A stretch of DNA of 64,000 nucleotides from DASTFY01 sp963829955. Its GTDB lineage: Bacteria > Actinomycetota > Acidimicrobiia > Acidimicrobiales > Ilumatobacteraceae. The stretch lies in contig CAWHKS010000023.1 of assembly GCA_963829955.1 (NCBI GenBank), forward strand, positions 34,019 through 98,018, read 5' to 3'. Below, piece by piece: positions 20,845 to 35,910 of the stretch. A program made the position numbers and the translations under genes. The notes under the pieces were generated by a model, which saw only the letters and a list, made by a program, of their open reading frames with translations, searched no databases and was not told the DNA's origin. Position 1 is the stretch's first letter; each line of letters begins with the position of its first letter.

Positions 20845-21583
20845 CGGCGCCCGTCCTCTCCAGGACGGCGATGGCCGTGCCGGCATGGACGAGCAGCAGG
20901 TCTCCGGCCCGCACCTCACCCACCGCGAGGGTGTCGACCGTCTCGGAACCGCCCGCGGTCCGGACCTCGGCCATGTCCGCGCTGGCTTCCAGCACCTCGG
21001 CCACACGACCCTCGTCGGAACAGGTGATGCAGCCCGGAACGGCATCACACAGCGGCCCGTCCTGCTCGATCGTGAGCAGACCGGGGTGCTCGAAGCAGAC
21101 GTGCGTCAGCTCCCACAGCAGGTGGTAGAGGCGCACGATGCTGCCATCGTGCGCCGGGGCGGCGGACGCACCGTCGATCCAGAGCACGTGATCGGCAGCG
21201 CCCGGCTGCGGACGGGGGCCGGCACCGACCCACACCGTCGTCACGCCCCACGCGCCGGCTCGGCGCATGGCGGACTGCACGGTCGGATCGTCGGCCGTGC
21301 TGACTGCGAGGAGCAGATCGCCAGGGCGCACCGTGGAGCGCAGCGCCGGGACGAGGTCCGGGTCGACGACGCTCACCGCCGGCAGGGCCCGGGTACCCAT
21401 GATGACCGGGTGGACGAACTCGACGGCGACGTGGCGGGCGTGCTCGGGCCACGTCGGGGCCGCGCACCACAGCGTGGCGCCGCCGGCGAACCGTCTCGCC
21501 AAGGCCAGTGCCGCCCGGGCCAGGTCGTCCTCCAGGCCCGCGCCGAAGGCCCCCCGAGCCTCTGCCGCACCAGCGTCTGCCAT
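20837..21583 (-). CDS. SIS-like domain fused to a HypC/HupF-type domain
   Basis: A single 248-codon frame. Residues 1-165 resemble a SIS fold (GDLLLAVSTADDPTVQSAMRR, a typical sugar-phosphate-binding loop, then helix and strand). The C-terminal part has PGCITCSDEGRVAEVLE, TVDTLAVGEVRAGDLLLVHAGTAIAVL, the HypC/HupF core with CxxC rather than the N-terminal Cys2. The ATG at 21583 has GAGGAGGG 6 bp upstream. It heads the operon, ahead of the second SIS protein. The HypC-like part is likely to act on this hydrogenase; the role of the SIS part is unknown. Confidence 0.78.
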   Translation of the reverse strand: MADAGAAEARGAFGAGLEDDLARAALALARRFAGGATLWCAAPTWPEHARHVAVEFVHPVIMGTRALPAVSVVDPDLVPALRSTVRPGDLLLAVSTADDPTVQSAMRRAGAWGVTTVWVGAGPRPQPGAADHVLWIDGASAAPAHDGSIVRLYHLLWELTHVCFEHPGLLTIEQDGPLCDAVPGCITCSDEGRVAEVLEASADMAEVRTAGGSETVDTLAVGEVRAGDLLLVHAGTAIAVLERTGAGA

Positions 21584-21790
21584 GGGCCCTCCTCGGCGGT
21601 CAGGAACGCTGCCCCGCGAGGCGGCGGACTCTAGATCCTCTTCAGGGCGGAATTCGAGACCGTGTGACGACTGCCTCGGGATCACGGGGTCCCCACCAGA
21701 AGCTTTGCTTCCGGTGGGGCGTTCTTGTGCAGGGGTTCCGGAGGTCCAGCCCGGCTCCCGGGCCGGACGCGCTACCGTCCCCTCCGAGCG
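21584..21790. other. Divergent spacer between the hyp operon and the PAS gene
   Basis: 207 bp between divergent genes. On the minus strand TAGAGT is a possible -10 for the hyp operon, with a poor -35 (CGAATT) 17 bp upstream. A strong hairpin lies at 21691-21719. A segment at 21618-21664 has an anticodon-arm-like fold but no T-arm (see rejected items). Confidence 0.3.
21691..21719 (+). terminator. Strong hairpin, terminator-like
   Basis: CCCCACC (21691-21697) pairs with GGTGGGG (21713-21719); after one A/C mismatch GAAGC pairs with GCTTC around a TTT loop. It is followed on the plus strand by CGTTCTTGT, a weak T-tract. It could end a short plus-strand transcript from the divergent spacer, or lie in the leader of the PAS gene 71 bp downstream. 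The stem is symmetrical enough to work in either direction. Confidence 0.5.
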
Positions 21791-22576
21791 ATGGAGACGA
21801 CGGCCACCGAACGGCTGGCCATCCTCGAGGCGTTCGCCGAATCGGCCAGCGACGCGCTGCTCGGCGACGACCTCGACGGACGGGTCACGACCTGGAACCG
21901 GAGCGCGGAGCGCATCTTCGGCTACCCCGAAGGTGAGATCGTCGGTCAGCCGACGCGGCAGCTCTTCCCCGCGCACCTCCAGGACGAGTTGACGCAGCTC
22001 TACGCGGGCGTGCTGGTCGGGGACCAGGTCGATCACCTCGAGACCGAGGCGCAGCGCAAGGGCGGGATGCCGATCCCGGTGTCGCTGTCCATCCGGGCCT
22101 TCCCCGACGCGTCAGGCCGCACCGTCGGCACGGTCTCGATCGCGCAGGACCTGACAGAGCGGCGGCTCGCGCAGGCCTCCCTGGCCGAGGTCGAGGCCCG
22201 CCTCAGGGGCGGGGAGGCCCAGGCACACGTGGGCCGATGGCTGTGGGACGTCGGGACCGACGCCGTCCAGTGGAGCGACGAGCTGCACCGCATCCACGGT
22301 GTGGACCCTCTCGATTTCTCCGGCACGCTCGAGGGCCACCTGAGTTGTGCCCACCCACTCGACCGCGATCGGCTGCGTGACGTCATGGCGGCGGCCATCG
22401 TCTCCGGCCACCCGTTCGAGCACGAGTACCACATCATCCGCCCTGACGGCGGAGAGCGCTGGATCTACCTGAGGGCCGAGCCGGCCATGAGCTCGGCGGG
22501 CGCCGTGATCGGCCTGCGGGGCATCGCGCAGGACATCACCGACGGGCGGTTCACTCCCGACCGACCATCGCCTTGA
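21791..22576 (+). CDS. Two-PAS-domain protein without an output domain
   Basis: 261 residues. PAS 1 (about 10-120) has ALLGDDLDGRVTTWNRSAERIFGYPEGEIVG and a PAC end DLTERRLAQASL. PAS 2 (about 135-250) has GRWLWDVGTDAVQWSDELHRI and ends IYLRAEPAMSS..IGLRGIAQDIT. No kinase, GGDEF, HTH or phosphatase follows. The ATG at 21791 is used because the first PAS begins shortly after it. The 3' end overlaps the convergent 89-aa gene by 26 bp. Such proteins act as sensors through protein-protein contact; ligand and partner are unknown. Confidence 0.82.
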   Translation: METTATERLAILEAFAESASDALLGDDLDGRVTTWNRSAERIFGYPEGEIVGQPTRQLFPAHLQDELTQLYAGVLVGDQVDHLETEAQRKGGMPIPVSLSIRAFPDASGRTVGTVSIAQDLTERRLAQASLAEVEARLRGGEAQAHVGRWLWDVGTDAVQWSDELHRIHGVDPLDFSGTLEGHLSCAHPLDRDRLRDVMAAAIVSGHPFEHEYHIIRPDGGERWIYLRAEPAMSSAGAVIGLRGIAQDITDGRFTPDRPSP

Positions 22577-22820
22577 CCCGGTCGACCAGATCCTGGGTGG
22601 ACATCGAGGAGAGGTCGGTGGCGTCGACACCGGCACGGTCGAGCAGCGACGCCATCTCCCGAAGTGCGCTGGCTGCGTGCGAACGCAGGGCCCGTACCAG
22701 GTCGTTGAACTCCTCCGACTGACGGATGGCCTGCAGCGCCTCGAGCACGTCGTCGAGCTCCTCCCGGCCTGCACGCGCACCGAGGAAGTAGCCGGCGGCG
22801 AAAGCCAGCACGATCCCCAT
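22551..22820 (-). CDS. 89-residue membrane-anchored protein, coupled to PadR-YceI
   Basis: The N-terminus MGIVLAFAAGYFLGARAGREEL is one short TM helix with a glycine zipper, followed by a helical, charged body (DDVLEALQAIRQSEEFNDLVRALRS and further) and a C-terminal VDRVKAMVG. It resembles the YtxH-type small anchored proteins in layout only. The ATG starts directly after the stop of the PadR-YceI gene (TGAATG), so the two are translationally coupled. Function unknown; it might hold the regulator or a partner at the membrane. Confidence 0.75.
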   Translation of the reverse strand: MGIVLAFAAGYFLGARAGREELDDVLEALQAIRQSEEFNDLVRALRSHAASALREMASLLDRAGVDATDLSSMSTQDLVDRVKAMVGRE

Positions 22821-23915
22821 TCAGCCCTCCACCGGCGCGGGAAGTGGGCCGGGCACCGACTCGATGTGGAGTTGCACGACGACGTCCGGATAGATCCGGA
22901 GCATGAGGACCGTCGGCGAGTCGATGTCGAAATCCCGGATGTCGATGACCTGCTCGCCGCTGACCACGACCTTCCCGGCGGGCGTGACGCTCACCTCCAC
23001 CGTGCCGTCCAGGAGCCTTGTCGAGCCGTGGAAGGTGATCTCACCCTCGACGTGATAGCGCCCGATTGCCCCCGCCGAACGGCAGCTCCGCAGGTCGAGG
23101 GTGACCGTCGGGTGGCGCCGAGCGTCGATGCGCCGCAGCAGCTCGGCGTCGTACAGCGCGTTGCCGGATCGCAGGTGACCGACCTCGATCTCCAGGTGGG
23201 CCGAGCGGACGCTCTCGGCGCGCACGGTGCCGTCCTCCACCGTGACCTCGAGCTGGCCCGTCACCCCGACGGCCCCGAAGGTGATGGGCCCGACGCTGGA
23301 TCGCGCCTCGATCAGGACCACGGACCGCTCAGGGTCGATGCAGAACACGGCTGGCGTCGCCGACGTCGCGGACCAGTCGGTGCGGGCCGCGTCGTCGCAG
23401 ACGCAGCCGAGGGGCGGCTTGGGTCGTAAGTGGGCCCGCCGGCGTTCGATCCGCGACGTCGAGGAGACCGGCGACCAGGGGAGGCCCGTGACAGCAGCCC
23501 AACCGCCTTCGGCCTCGGCCAGCGCGGCGTCGATCGTGCCGGTGGCGACGTACCGCCGGAGCACCTGGTCCAGGCAGTCCCGCTCCTGCTTCACGACCCC
23601 CATCCACGCCCGCAAGGCACGCTGGCCGTCCTCGGTCAGGCCGTACACCCGCCGCGCCTGCCCGGCCTTGGGCGCGTCCGACCAGGCCTCCACCAAGCCG
23701 TCGCGTTCGAGCTGAGCGAGCGCCCGATAGACGCTCGGGCGATCCACCCGACCGAAACGCAGCTCCTCCAGGCCCTTGGCCAGGTGGTACCCGTACGCCG
23801 GCTCCTCGGCCAGCAGGAGCAGCACCGCGGGCAGGAGGAAGCGCCGCGGCGGGGCCAGCGCGAAGCGCGAGTGCGGGACCGGTGCCCATGCGGCGTCGGT
23901 TCCACGATGCTCCAT
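22821..23915 (-). CDS. PadR-family regulator fused to a YceI-like domain
   Basis: One uninterrupted 364-codon frame. Residues about 20-145 are a PadR winged helix: FLLPAVLLLLAEEPAYGYHLAKGLEEL, RVDRPSVYRALAQLERDGLV, RRVYGLTEDGQRAL. A Cys-containing linker (GCVCDDAAR) follows. Residues about 190-355 form a YceI-like lipid-binding domain (LEIEVGHLRSGNALYDAEL, RRIDARRHPTVTLDL, VIDIRDFDIDSPTVLMLRI). ATG 23915 is preceded by GGGGGACC. The layout suggests a repressor controlled by a lipid or quinone ligand. The likely targets are its own divergent promoter region and the hydrogenase genes, where a stand-alone YceI is also encoded. Confidence 0.85.
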   Translation of the reverse strand: MEHRGTDAAWAPVPHSRFALAPPRRFLLPAVLLLLAEEPAYGYHLAKGLEELRFGRVDRPSVYRALAQLERDGLVEAWSDAPKAGQARRVYGLTEDGQRALRAWMGVVKQERDCLDQVLRRYVATGTIDAALAEAEGGWAAVTGLPWSPVSSTSRIERRRAHLRPKPPLGCVCDDAARTDWSATSATPAVFCIDPERSVVLIEARSSVGPITFGAVGVTGQLEVTVEDGTVRAESVRSAHLEIEVGHLRSGNALYDAELLRRIDARRHPTVTLDLRSCRSAGAIGRYHVEGEITFHGSTRLLDGTVEVSVTPAGKVVVSGEQVIDIRDFDIDSPTVLMLRIYPDVVVQLHIESVPGPLPAPVEG

Positions 23916-24137
23916 CGGTCCCCCCGGACCACCCCGAGGCGGGCCGGAGGCCCGTCGCTGGCCATCTCTTCGTACCTGCCATCGGGCGGGGTGTCAATGC
24001 GTCCCGGCCGGCAGCCGAGCCGCGTCCCGACAGCAGGCCGCGGCGCCGGTGACCGTGGGCACGGCGGTCTGCATCACCATCGGGACACCGGCTGGTGCCC
24101 TCCCTCCCGAGCGGGGCCGGGACATACGGTGAGGACC

Positions 24138-26530
24138 ATGAGCACCGCCCCTGCCCGCGCGGCCATCGGGCTCTGGTCCCGGACCGAGCTCGCGCGGCGC
24201 TGGCGCGCCCTCGTGCTCCTCGGCGTGCTGGCCGGCCTGGCCGGCGGCCTGGTGATCGCCGCCCTCGAGGGCGCCGACCGCACGTCGAGCTCGTACCGGC
24301 GCATGCGGGAGGAGCTGCGGGGCGCCGACGTCGTGTTCTTCCCCAGCCAGTCGGGCGTGTACGACGCCGACCTCACGCTGCTCGACCAGATCCCCGAGGT
24401 CGAGTCCTGGGGTGGGTTCGCCCTGATGCCCAGCCAGTTCCTGGAGCTCCCGCCCGGGACCAGTCCCTTCGTCTTCGTCGGGCCGGACTGGTTCGGCGAC
24501 ATCGAGCGGGCGAAGGTGATCGAGGGCCGTCTGCCGGATCCCGACGCCGACGACGAGCTGGTGCTCAACGAGGCGGCGGCGGCGCTGGGCGACGAGCTCG
24601 GCTTCGACGAGGTGATCGGCACGGAGCTGACCCTGGCCACCATCACCTTGGACGAGTTCATCGCCAACGGTCGACCAGGAGCCCGCCGACTGGACCGCGG
24701 CCGAGGGTCCGAGGTTCACGATGCGGATCGTCGGTGTCGTCCGCCAACCGATGGTCGGGGCCGTGTCGTTCGCGTCCGACCCGTTCGCGGCGACGGGGCC
24801 GGGCTGGGCGGCGGCGCACCTCGACGAGCTCACCCCCTACTTCCAGAACGCGGTCGTGCGCCTGCGCAACGGCGCCGCCGACGTCCCCGCCTTCCGCGAG
24901 GGCATCGCCCGCGTCTACGGCCGGGACCTCACCATCAAGGACCTCCACGACGACGTCAAGCGGGTCGAGAACTCGACCGGGCTCGAGCGCACCGGTCTTC
25001 TGCTGTTCGCGGCCGCGGTGCTCATCGCCTCGATCGTGCTCGTCGGGCAGGCCTTCCTCCGCTCCGCCCACGCCGGTGCGGACTCGGTCCCGACGCTGCG
25101 GAGCATGGGGATGGCGCCGCGGAACCTGGTCCGGGGCATCGCGCTCCCCCACCTGCTGACCGTCGCCGTGGCCATCGTCGTCGCCGCAGTCACGGCCATG
25201 CTCCTCTCGACCCGCTTCCCGATCGGGCTCGCTCGCCGGCTGGATCCGGACGTCGGGATGCGGCTCCGCCCGGGCTATGTCTTCGGAGGCGCGCTCCTCG
25301 TCGGCGTGGCCGCCGTCGTGGCCACCATGGTCTCGTCGGTCCTCGCCACCCGGGCCAGCCTCCGCCACGCCGGTGGCGGACGCGTCCGCATGGTGGGCGC
25401 AGCGTCGCGCGCCGGAGCACCGGTGCCGGCTGCCGTCGGCGCCAGCCTGGCCCTGGAGCAACCGGCCCGTGCCGGCTCGGCCCAGGTCCGTCCCGCGCTC
25501 CTCGCCACCGTCGGCGCCGTACTGGGCGTCGTGGGCGCGGTCACGTTGGTGGGCGGCATCGACGACGCCCTCGCCAACCCGGCCCGGTCCGGGGTCAACT
25601 GGGACGTCACCGTCGACGGCGTCGACGAGGAGATCGCCGAGTCCGTGCGGGACGACCCGCGGGTGGAGGACCTCGCCCTCGCCCGCCGGACCGCCAGTCA
25701 GGTCGGCGGGAAGGACGCGCCCGTCTACACCGTCGAATCGCTCAAGGGATCGATGGGCTTCAGCGTCCTCGAGGGCCGAGCCCCCGAGGGCCCGGACGAG
25801 GCACTGTTGGGCGCCCGGACGGCCAAGGTGCTCGGACTGGGCATCGGCGACGAGGTCACCGTCGGTCCGACCACCGTGCCGTCGAGCGTCGTCGGCATCG
25901 GCCTCCTGATCCAGACCGCCCACGGCGCGTTCGACGAGGGTGCGAGCGTCAACCCCGCCGCCTTCGACGACCGGTACGGGGACCTGAGCGAGGACCAGCT
26001 CGAGAACATCCTCCTGGCCGGCGTCCCGAAGGCCGAGGACCGGCAACCGCTCATCGACGAGGTGCAACAGTTCGGTCCTCTCGCCTACGAGCCGATTCCC
26101 GTCCCCGACGTGAGCCAACCTGGCCAACGTCCGCCGGCTGCCCTACCTGCTGGCCGGGTTCCTCGTCGTGCTCGGCCTCGGCGCCGCCGCGCACGCCCTG
26201 CTCACGGTGTCCCGCCGCCGGCGCAAGGAGCTGGCCGTCCTGCGCGCCATCGGACTGACGCCCGGCCAGACCGGGGCGTGCGTGGCCTGGCAGGCGGTCG
26301 TGGTGGCCGGGATCGCCCTGATCATCGGGCTTCCGCTGGGCCTCATCGTCGGCCGCCAGGCGTGGCGGGCCGTCGCCGATGCCGTGCCCTTGATCTACGT
26401 GGGCCCGCTCGACGCCGGCCTCCTGCTGCTGGCCGCGCCGGTGGCGCTGGCCGGCCTGCTGCTCCTCGCCCTTCCCCCGGCCCGCCGGGCCGCCCGGCTC
26501 CGGACGGCCGAGGTCCTGCGGGCCGAGTGA
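24138..26530 (+). CDS. FtsX/MacB-type ABC transporter permease, two frameshifts
   Basis: About 797 codons. An N-terminal TM (WRALVLLGVLAGLAGGLVIA) is followed by a long extracytoplasmic domain, then TM bundles: LLLFAAAVLIASIVLVG, LLTVAVAIVVAAVTAML, ALLVGVAAVVATMVSS, a second large extracytoplasmic domain, and a C-terminal FtsX core with RRKELAVLRAIGLTPGQ. One extra base near 24668 and one near 26118 break the frame. The ATG at 24138 follows GGTGAGG. Relatives export lipids or peptides with an ATPase partner; no ATPase gene is adjacent, so it must be encoded elsewhere. Confidence 0.85.
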
Positions 26531-26533
26531 TCA

Positions 26534-26558
26534 GCGGGAGAGCCCGCGGCGCTCCCGC
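26534..26558. terminator. Hairpin between convergent permease gene and rpoC
   Basis: GCGGGAG (26534-26540) and CTCCCGC (26552-26558) form a perfect 7-bp stem with an 11-base GC-rich loop, just after the permease stop and before the rpoC end. There is no T-tract on either strand, so it may be a Rho-assisted or bidirectional terminator. Confidence 0.4.
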
Positions 26559-26589
26559 CTCCAGCCTGGGCCCGCAGCGACCCGATCGG

Positions 26590-34078
<7,489 letters not shown>

Positions 34079-34184
34079 GCTGACTCCTCAGTCTGCTGGT
34101 GCGGGTGGGGCGGCGACGGGAACCGGGGCGCGCCAATTCCACAAGAACTTGCAGCGAAAAGACAGCTGACCCACGGCTCAGCCG

Positions 34185-34213
34185 ATCCTATCGGCGCCTC
34201 CACGCGGAGTCAA
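34185..34213 (-). promoter_or_regulatory. rpoB promoter
   Basis: On the minus strand TTGACT (34213-34208) and TAGGAT (34190-34185) are exactly 17 bp apart, a near-consensus housekeeping sigma promoter. Transcription would start near 34178 and leave an rpoB leader of about 100 nt. It shows that rpoBC can be transcribed independently of rplJL. Confidence 0.75.
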
Positions 34214-34320
34214 CCGCTTCGGCGAAGCCGTCGCGGTACCCCACAGGGCTGTGGAAAGGGTAAGGGTCGCGGCCCCGCGCGTCAAGGGTTGGCGTCCCCG
34301 GGAGCGGGTCCCCGTGTCCC

Positions 34321-34407
34321 GCCGGCGGGGCCTGTCCGGCGGATCCGCGCCGGCGCCGGCCTCACGGCTCGGCGCTCGGCTTGCGGTCACCCCGGCCACC
34401 CGCCGGC
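34321..34407 (-). ncRNA. Structured RNA-like element, copy B
   Basis: Read on the minus strand, GCCGGCGGG (34407-34399) pairs with CCCGCCGGC (34329-34321) and encloses the same core as copies A and C: GACCGCAAGCC, a hairpin with loop GUGA (GNRA), GGCGCGGAUCC and GGACAGGCCCC. Compared with A, one base pair of the closing helix is changed on both sides (G-C to C-G). A further perfect 12-bp helix (34427-34416 with 34308-34297) encloses the element. It lies in the sense direction between rplL and the rpoB promoter, about 110 bp upstream of the -35 box. Confidence 0.6.
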
Positions 34408-34466
34408 TGGCCATCCCCGCTCCCGGGTCCGGACCCTCGACGGCCGGCCCGCTCTCGGGCGGGCTG

Positions 34467-34491
34467 GCGGGGCGGCCGAAGGCCGCCCCGC
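34467..34491. terminator. 11-bp perfect hairpin downstream of rplL
   Basis: GCGGGGCGGCC (34467-34477) pairs perfectly with GGCCGCCCCGC (34481-34491). On the plus strand it is followed by TTCTTTT, a proper intrinsic-terminator tail, which implies a plus-strand transcript ending here. On the minus strand the loop is the extra-stable UUCG type closed by C-G, but no U-tract follows; there it may stop or slow rplJL transcripts. Confidence 0.6.
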
Positions 34492-34531
34492 TTCTTTTCC
34501 CTACTGGTTGACGTCGCGCTCGGGGACAACA

Positions 34532-34622
34532 GGCGCTGCGGGTGGCGAGAGGAACCGCAAGCCGGCGTCCCGCCGAAAGGCGGGCGACGGCGCGGATTCC
34601 CGTCGACAGGACCCGCAGTGCC
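34532..34622 (+). ncRNA. Structured RNA-like element, copy C
   Basis: A 12-bp closing helix (34532-34543 with 34611-34622, one G-U pair) has a different sequence from those of A and B. The core keeps GGGUGGC, AACCGCAAGCC, GGCGCGGAUUCC and CGACAGGACCC. The inner hairpin is CCCGCC-GAAA-GGCGGG (loop GAAA, GNRA). It is antisense to rplL, 15 bp beyond its stop. The helix has diverged while the core has not, the pattern expected of a functional RNA. Confidence 0.6.
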
Positions 34623-34637
34623 GGGACCCAGAAGGGA

Positions 34638-35023
34638 CTACTTGACCTCGATGACCGCGCCGACCGCTTCGAGGTCGGTCTTGGCCTTCTCGGCGTCCTC
34701 CTTGGACACCTTCTCGAGCACCGCCTTGGGCGCGGCGTCGACCAGGTCCTTCGCCTCCTTGAGACCCAGCTTGGTGAGCTCGCGCACCACCTTGATGACC
34801 TGGATCTTCTGGGCGCCGGCGGTGGCCAGCACGACGTCGAACTCGTCCTGCTCCTCGGCGGCCTCGGCCGGCGCGGCGGCGGCACCGGCGGCCGCGGCCA
34901 CGACCACGGGGGCGCCGCGGTGACGCCGAACTTCTCTTCGAAGCCCGGAGAGCAGCTCGGACAGCTCGAGCACGGTCATGCTCGAGATGCCTCGAGGATG
35001 TCGTCTTTGGTGAGGGTTGCCAT
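34638..35023 (-). CDS. rplL: 50S ribosomal protein L7/L12, three indels
   Basis: The ATG at 35023 gives MATLTKDDILEA. A missing base near 34990 hides ISSMTVLELSELLSG, an extra base near 34945 hides FEEKFGVTA, and a third change near 34918 restores APVVVAAAAGAA, the hinge. The C-terminal domain EFDVVLATAGAQKIQVIKVVREL to AVIEVK is intact. L7/L12 forms the ribosomal stalk that recruits translation GTPases. It lies 6 bp after rplJ with a GAGGAG site. Three indels in under 100 bp of an essential gene point to local sequence error. Confidence 0.94.
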
Positions 35024-35029
35024 GGCGGT

Positions 35030-35688
35030 TTACTCCTCTTCGTGGTCCTGCGGGTTCGGATTCCGCGGTGTCGGCAGTGTCTCGGCGGCATCGGCGTCGG
35101 GCCTCGGACCGCCGGCTGTCGGTCGGTTCGTCGGTGGTGGGGGTCTCGGCGGGCGCGGCTTCGTCGCTGCCGCTGGTCGATGAGGGCCTTGAGGCCGTAG
35201 GCGAAGTTCCGCGGCAGGGCCTGCAGCAGGCCGGCCAGCTTGACGAGCGGAGCCTGGAAGGCTCCGGCGAGCTGGGCCAGCAGCACGTCGCTGGACGGCA
35301 GGTCGGCCAGCGCCTCGACGTCCTTGGCCGTGACGACCTTGTCGCCGAGCAGGCCGCCCTTCAGCACCAGTGCCTGGTGGCCCTTTGCATAGTCCCGCAG
35401 GGCCTTGGCCACGGCGGCCGGGTCACCCTGGACGAAGGTGATCGCCGTCGGTCCGGTGAGCATCGAGTCCAAGCGGTCCTCGACCACCTCTCGGGCGGCG
35501 AAGCGCACCAGGGTGTTCTTGTAGACCTTGTACTCGCCACCGGCCGGGCGCAGCGCCCGTCGCAGCTCGGCGAGCTGCTTGACGGTGAGTCCGCGGTACT
35601 CGGTGAGGAGCGCGGCATCGGCACCGGCCAGCTTCTCGCGGACCTCGTCGACCACCGCGACCTTCTCCGGTCTCGGGTTCTCCATCAT
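35030..35688 (-). CDS. rplJ: 50S ribosomal protein L10, acidic C-terminal tail
   Basis: L10 anchors the L7/L12 stalk. MMENPRPEKVAVVDEVREKL follows an AGGAGGTG site; the first ATG (35688) is taken. The core runs through YRGLTVKQLAELRRALR and FAYGLKALID. After IDQ the frame is disturbed (near 35185 and 35100); the corrected tail is acidic and proline/threonine-rich (GSDEAAPAETPTTDEPTD, ending HEEE) and stops at 35030, 6 bp before rplL. An L10-leader-like RNA precedes it. Confidence 0.92.
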
Positions 35689-35699
35689 CGACACCTCCT

Positions 35700-35835
35700 T
35701 TCGTTGCTCGGGCGCTCGCAAGAACGAACGCCATCGAGCACCAGGGTGTCGAGGAGTTCGCCTCGTCTGGCTGGCCCGCAGTGCGGGCCCCTTCGCCGCC
35801 CGGGGGCGGACCAGAGGTCTTGGGCGAGAGCCGGT
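35700..35835 (-). ncRNA. Ribosomal protein L10 leader-like region
   Basis: The rplA-rplJ spacer, read on the minus strand, contains CCCAAGACCUCUGGU, resembling the conserved AAGAC..C.GGU of actinobacterial L10 leaders. A partner CCAGACGAGG follows about 55 nt later, and then a G/C-rich hairpin (GCCCGCACUGCGGGC). In other bacteria L10-L12 binds this leader to repress rplJL. The boundaries are approximate and the fold is by eye. Confidence 0.45.
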
Positions 35836-35910
35836 TGTGTTGGGCCGGACGATCGTACCGGCCGGCGGCGTGCTTCCCAAGCGGCCGGCCTGTCAGGCGA
35901 TCAGCGCCGG

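Larger units (their letters stand above)
34079..34637. other. Complex spacer between rplL and rpoB
   Basis: 559 bp without a protein gene. In minus-strand order it holds structured element C (antisense), a very stable hairpin (34467-34491), element B inside a further 12-bp helix, a strong promoter (34185-34213) and the rpoB leader. Most actinobacteria have a much shorter rplL-rpoB spacer with an attenuator at most. GC-rich open frames in it have no recognisable content. Confidence 0.6.

Noticed and set aside
21618..21664. tRNA-like segment with a possible CUA anticodon loop (GGA-CTCTAGA-TCC), preceded by GAGGCGG as in selC
   Set aside because: The anticodon stem has a mismatch, there is no T-arm with a pairing stem, no long variable arm, and no matching acceptor stem. 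Resemblance to selC is limited to about 20 bases and part of it is the leader of the hyp operon.
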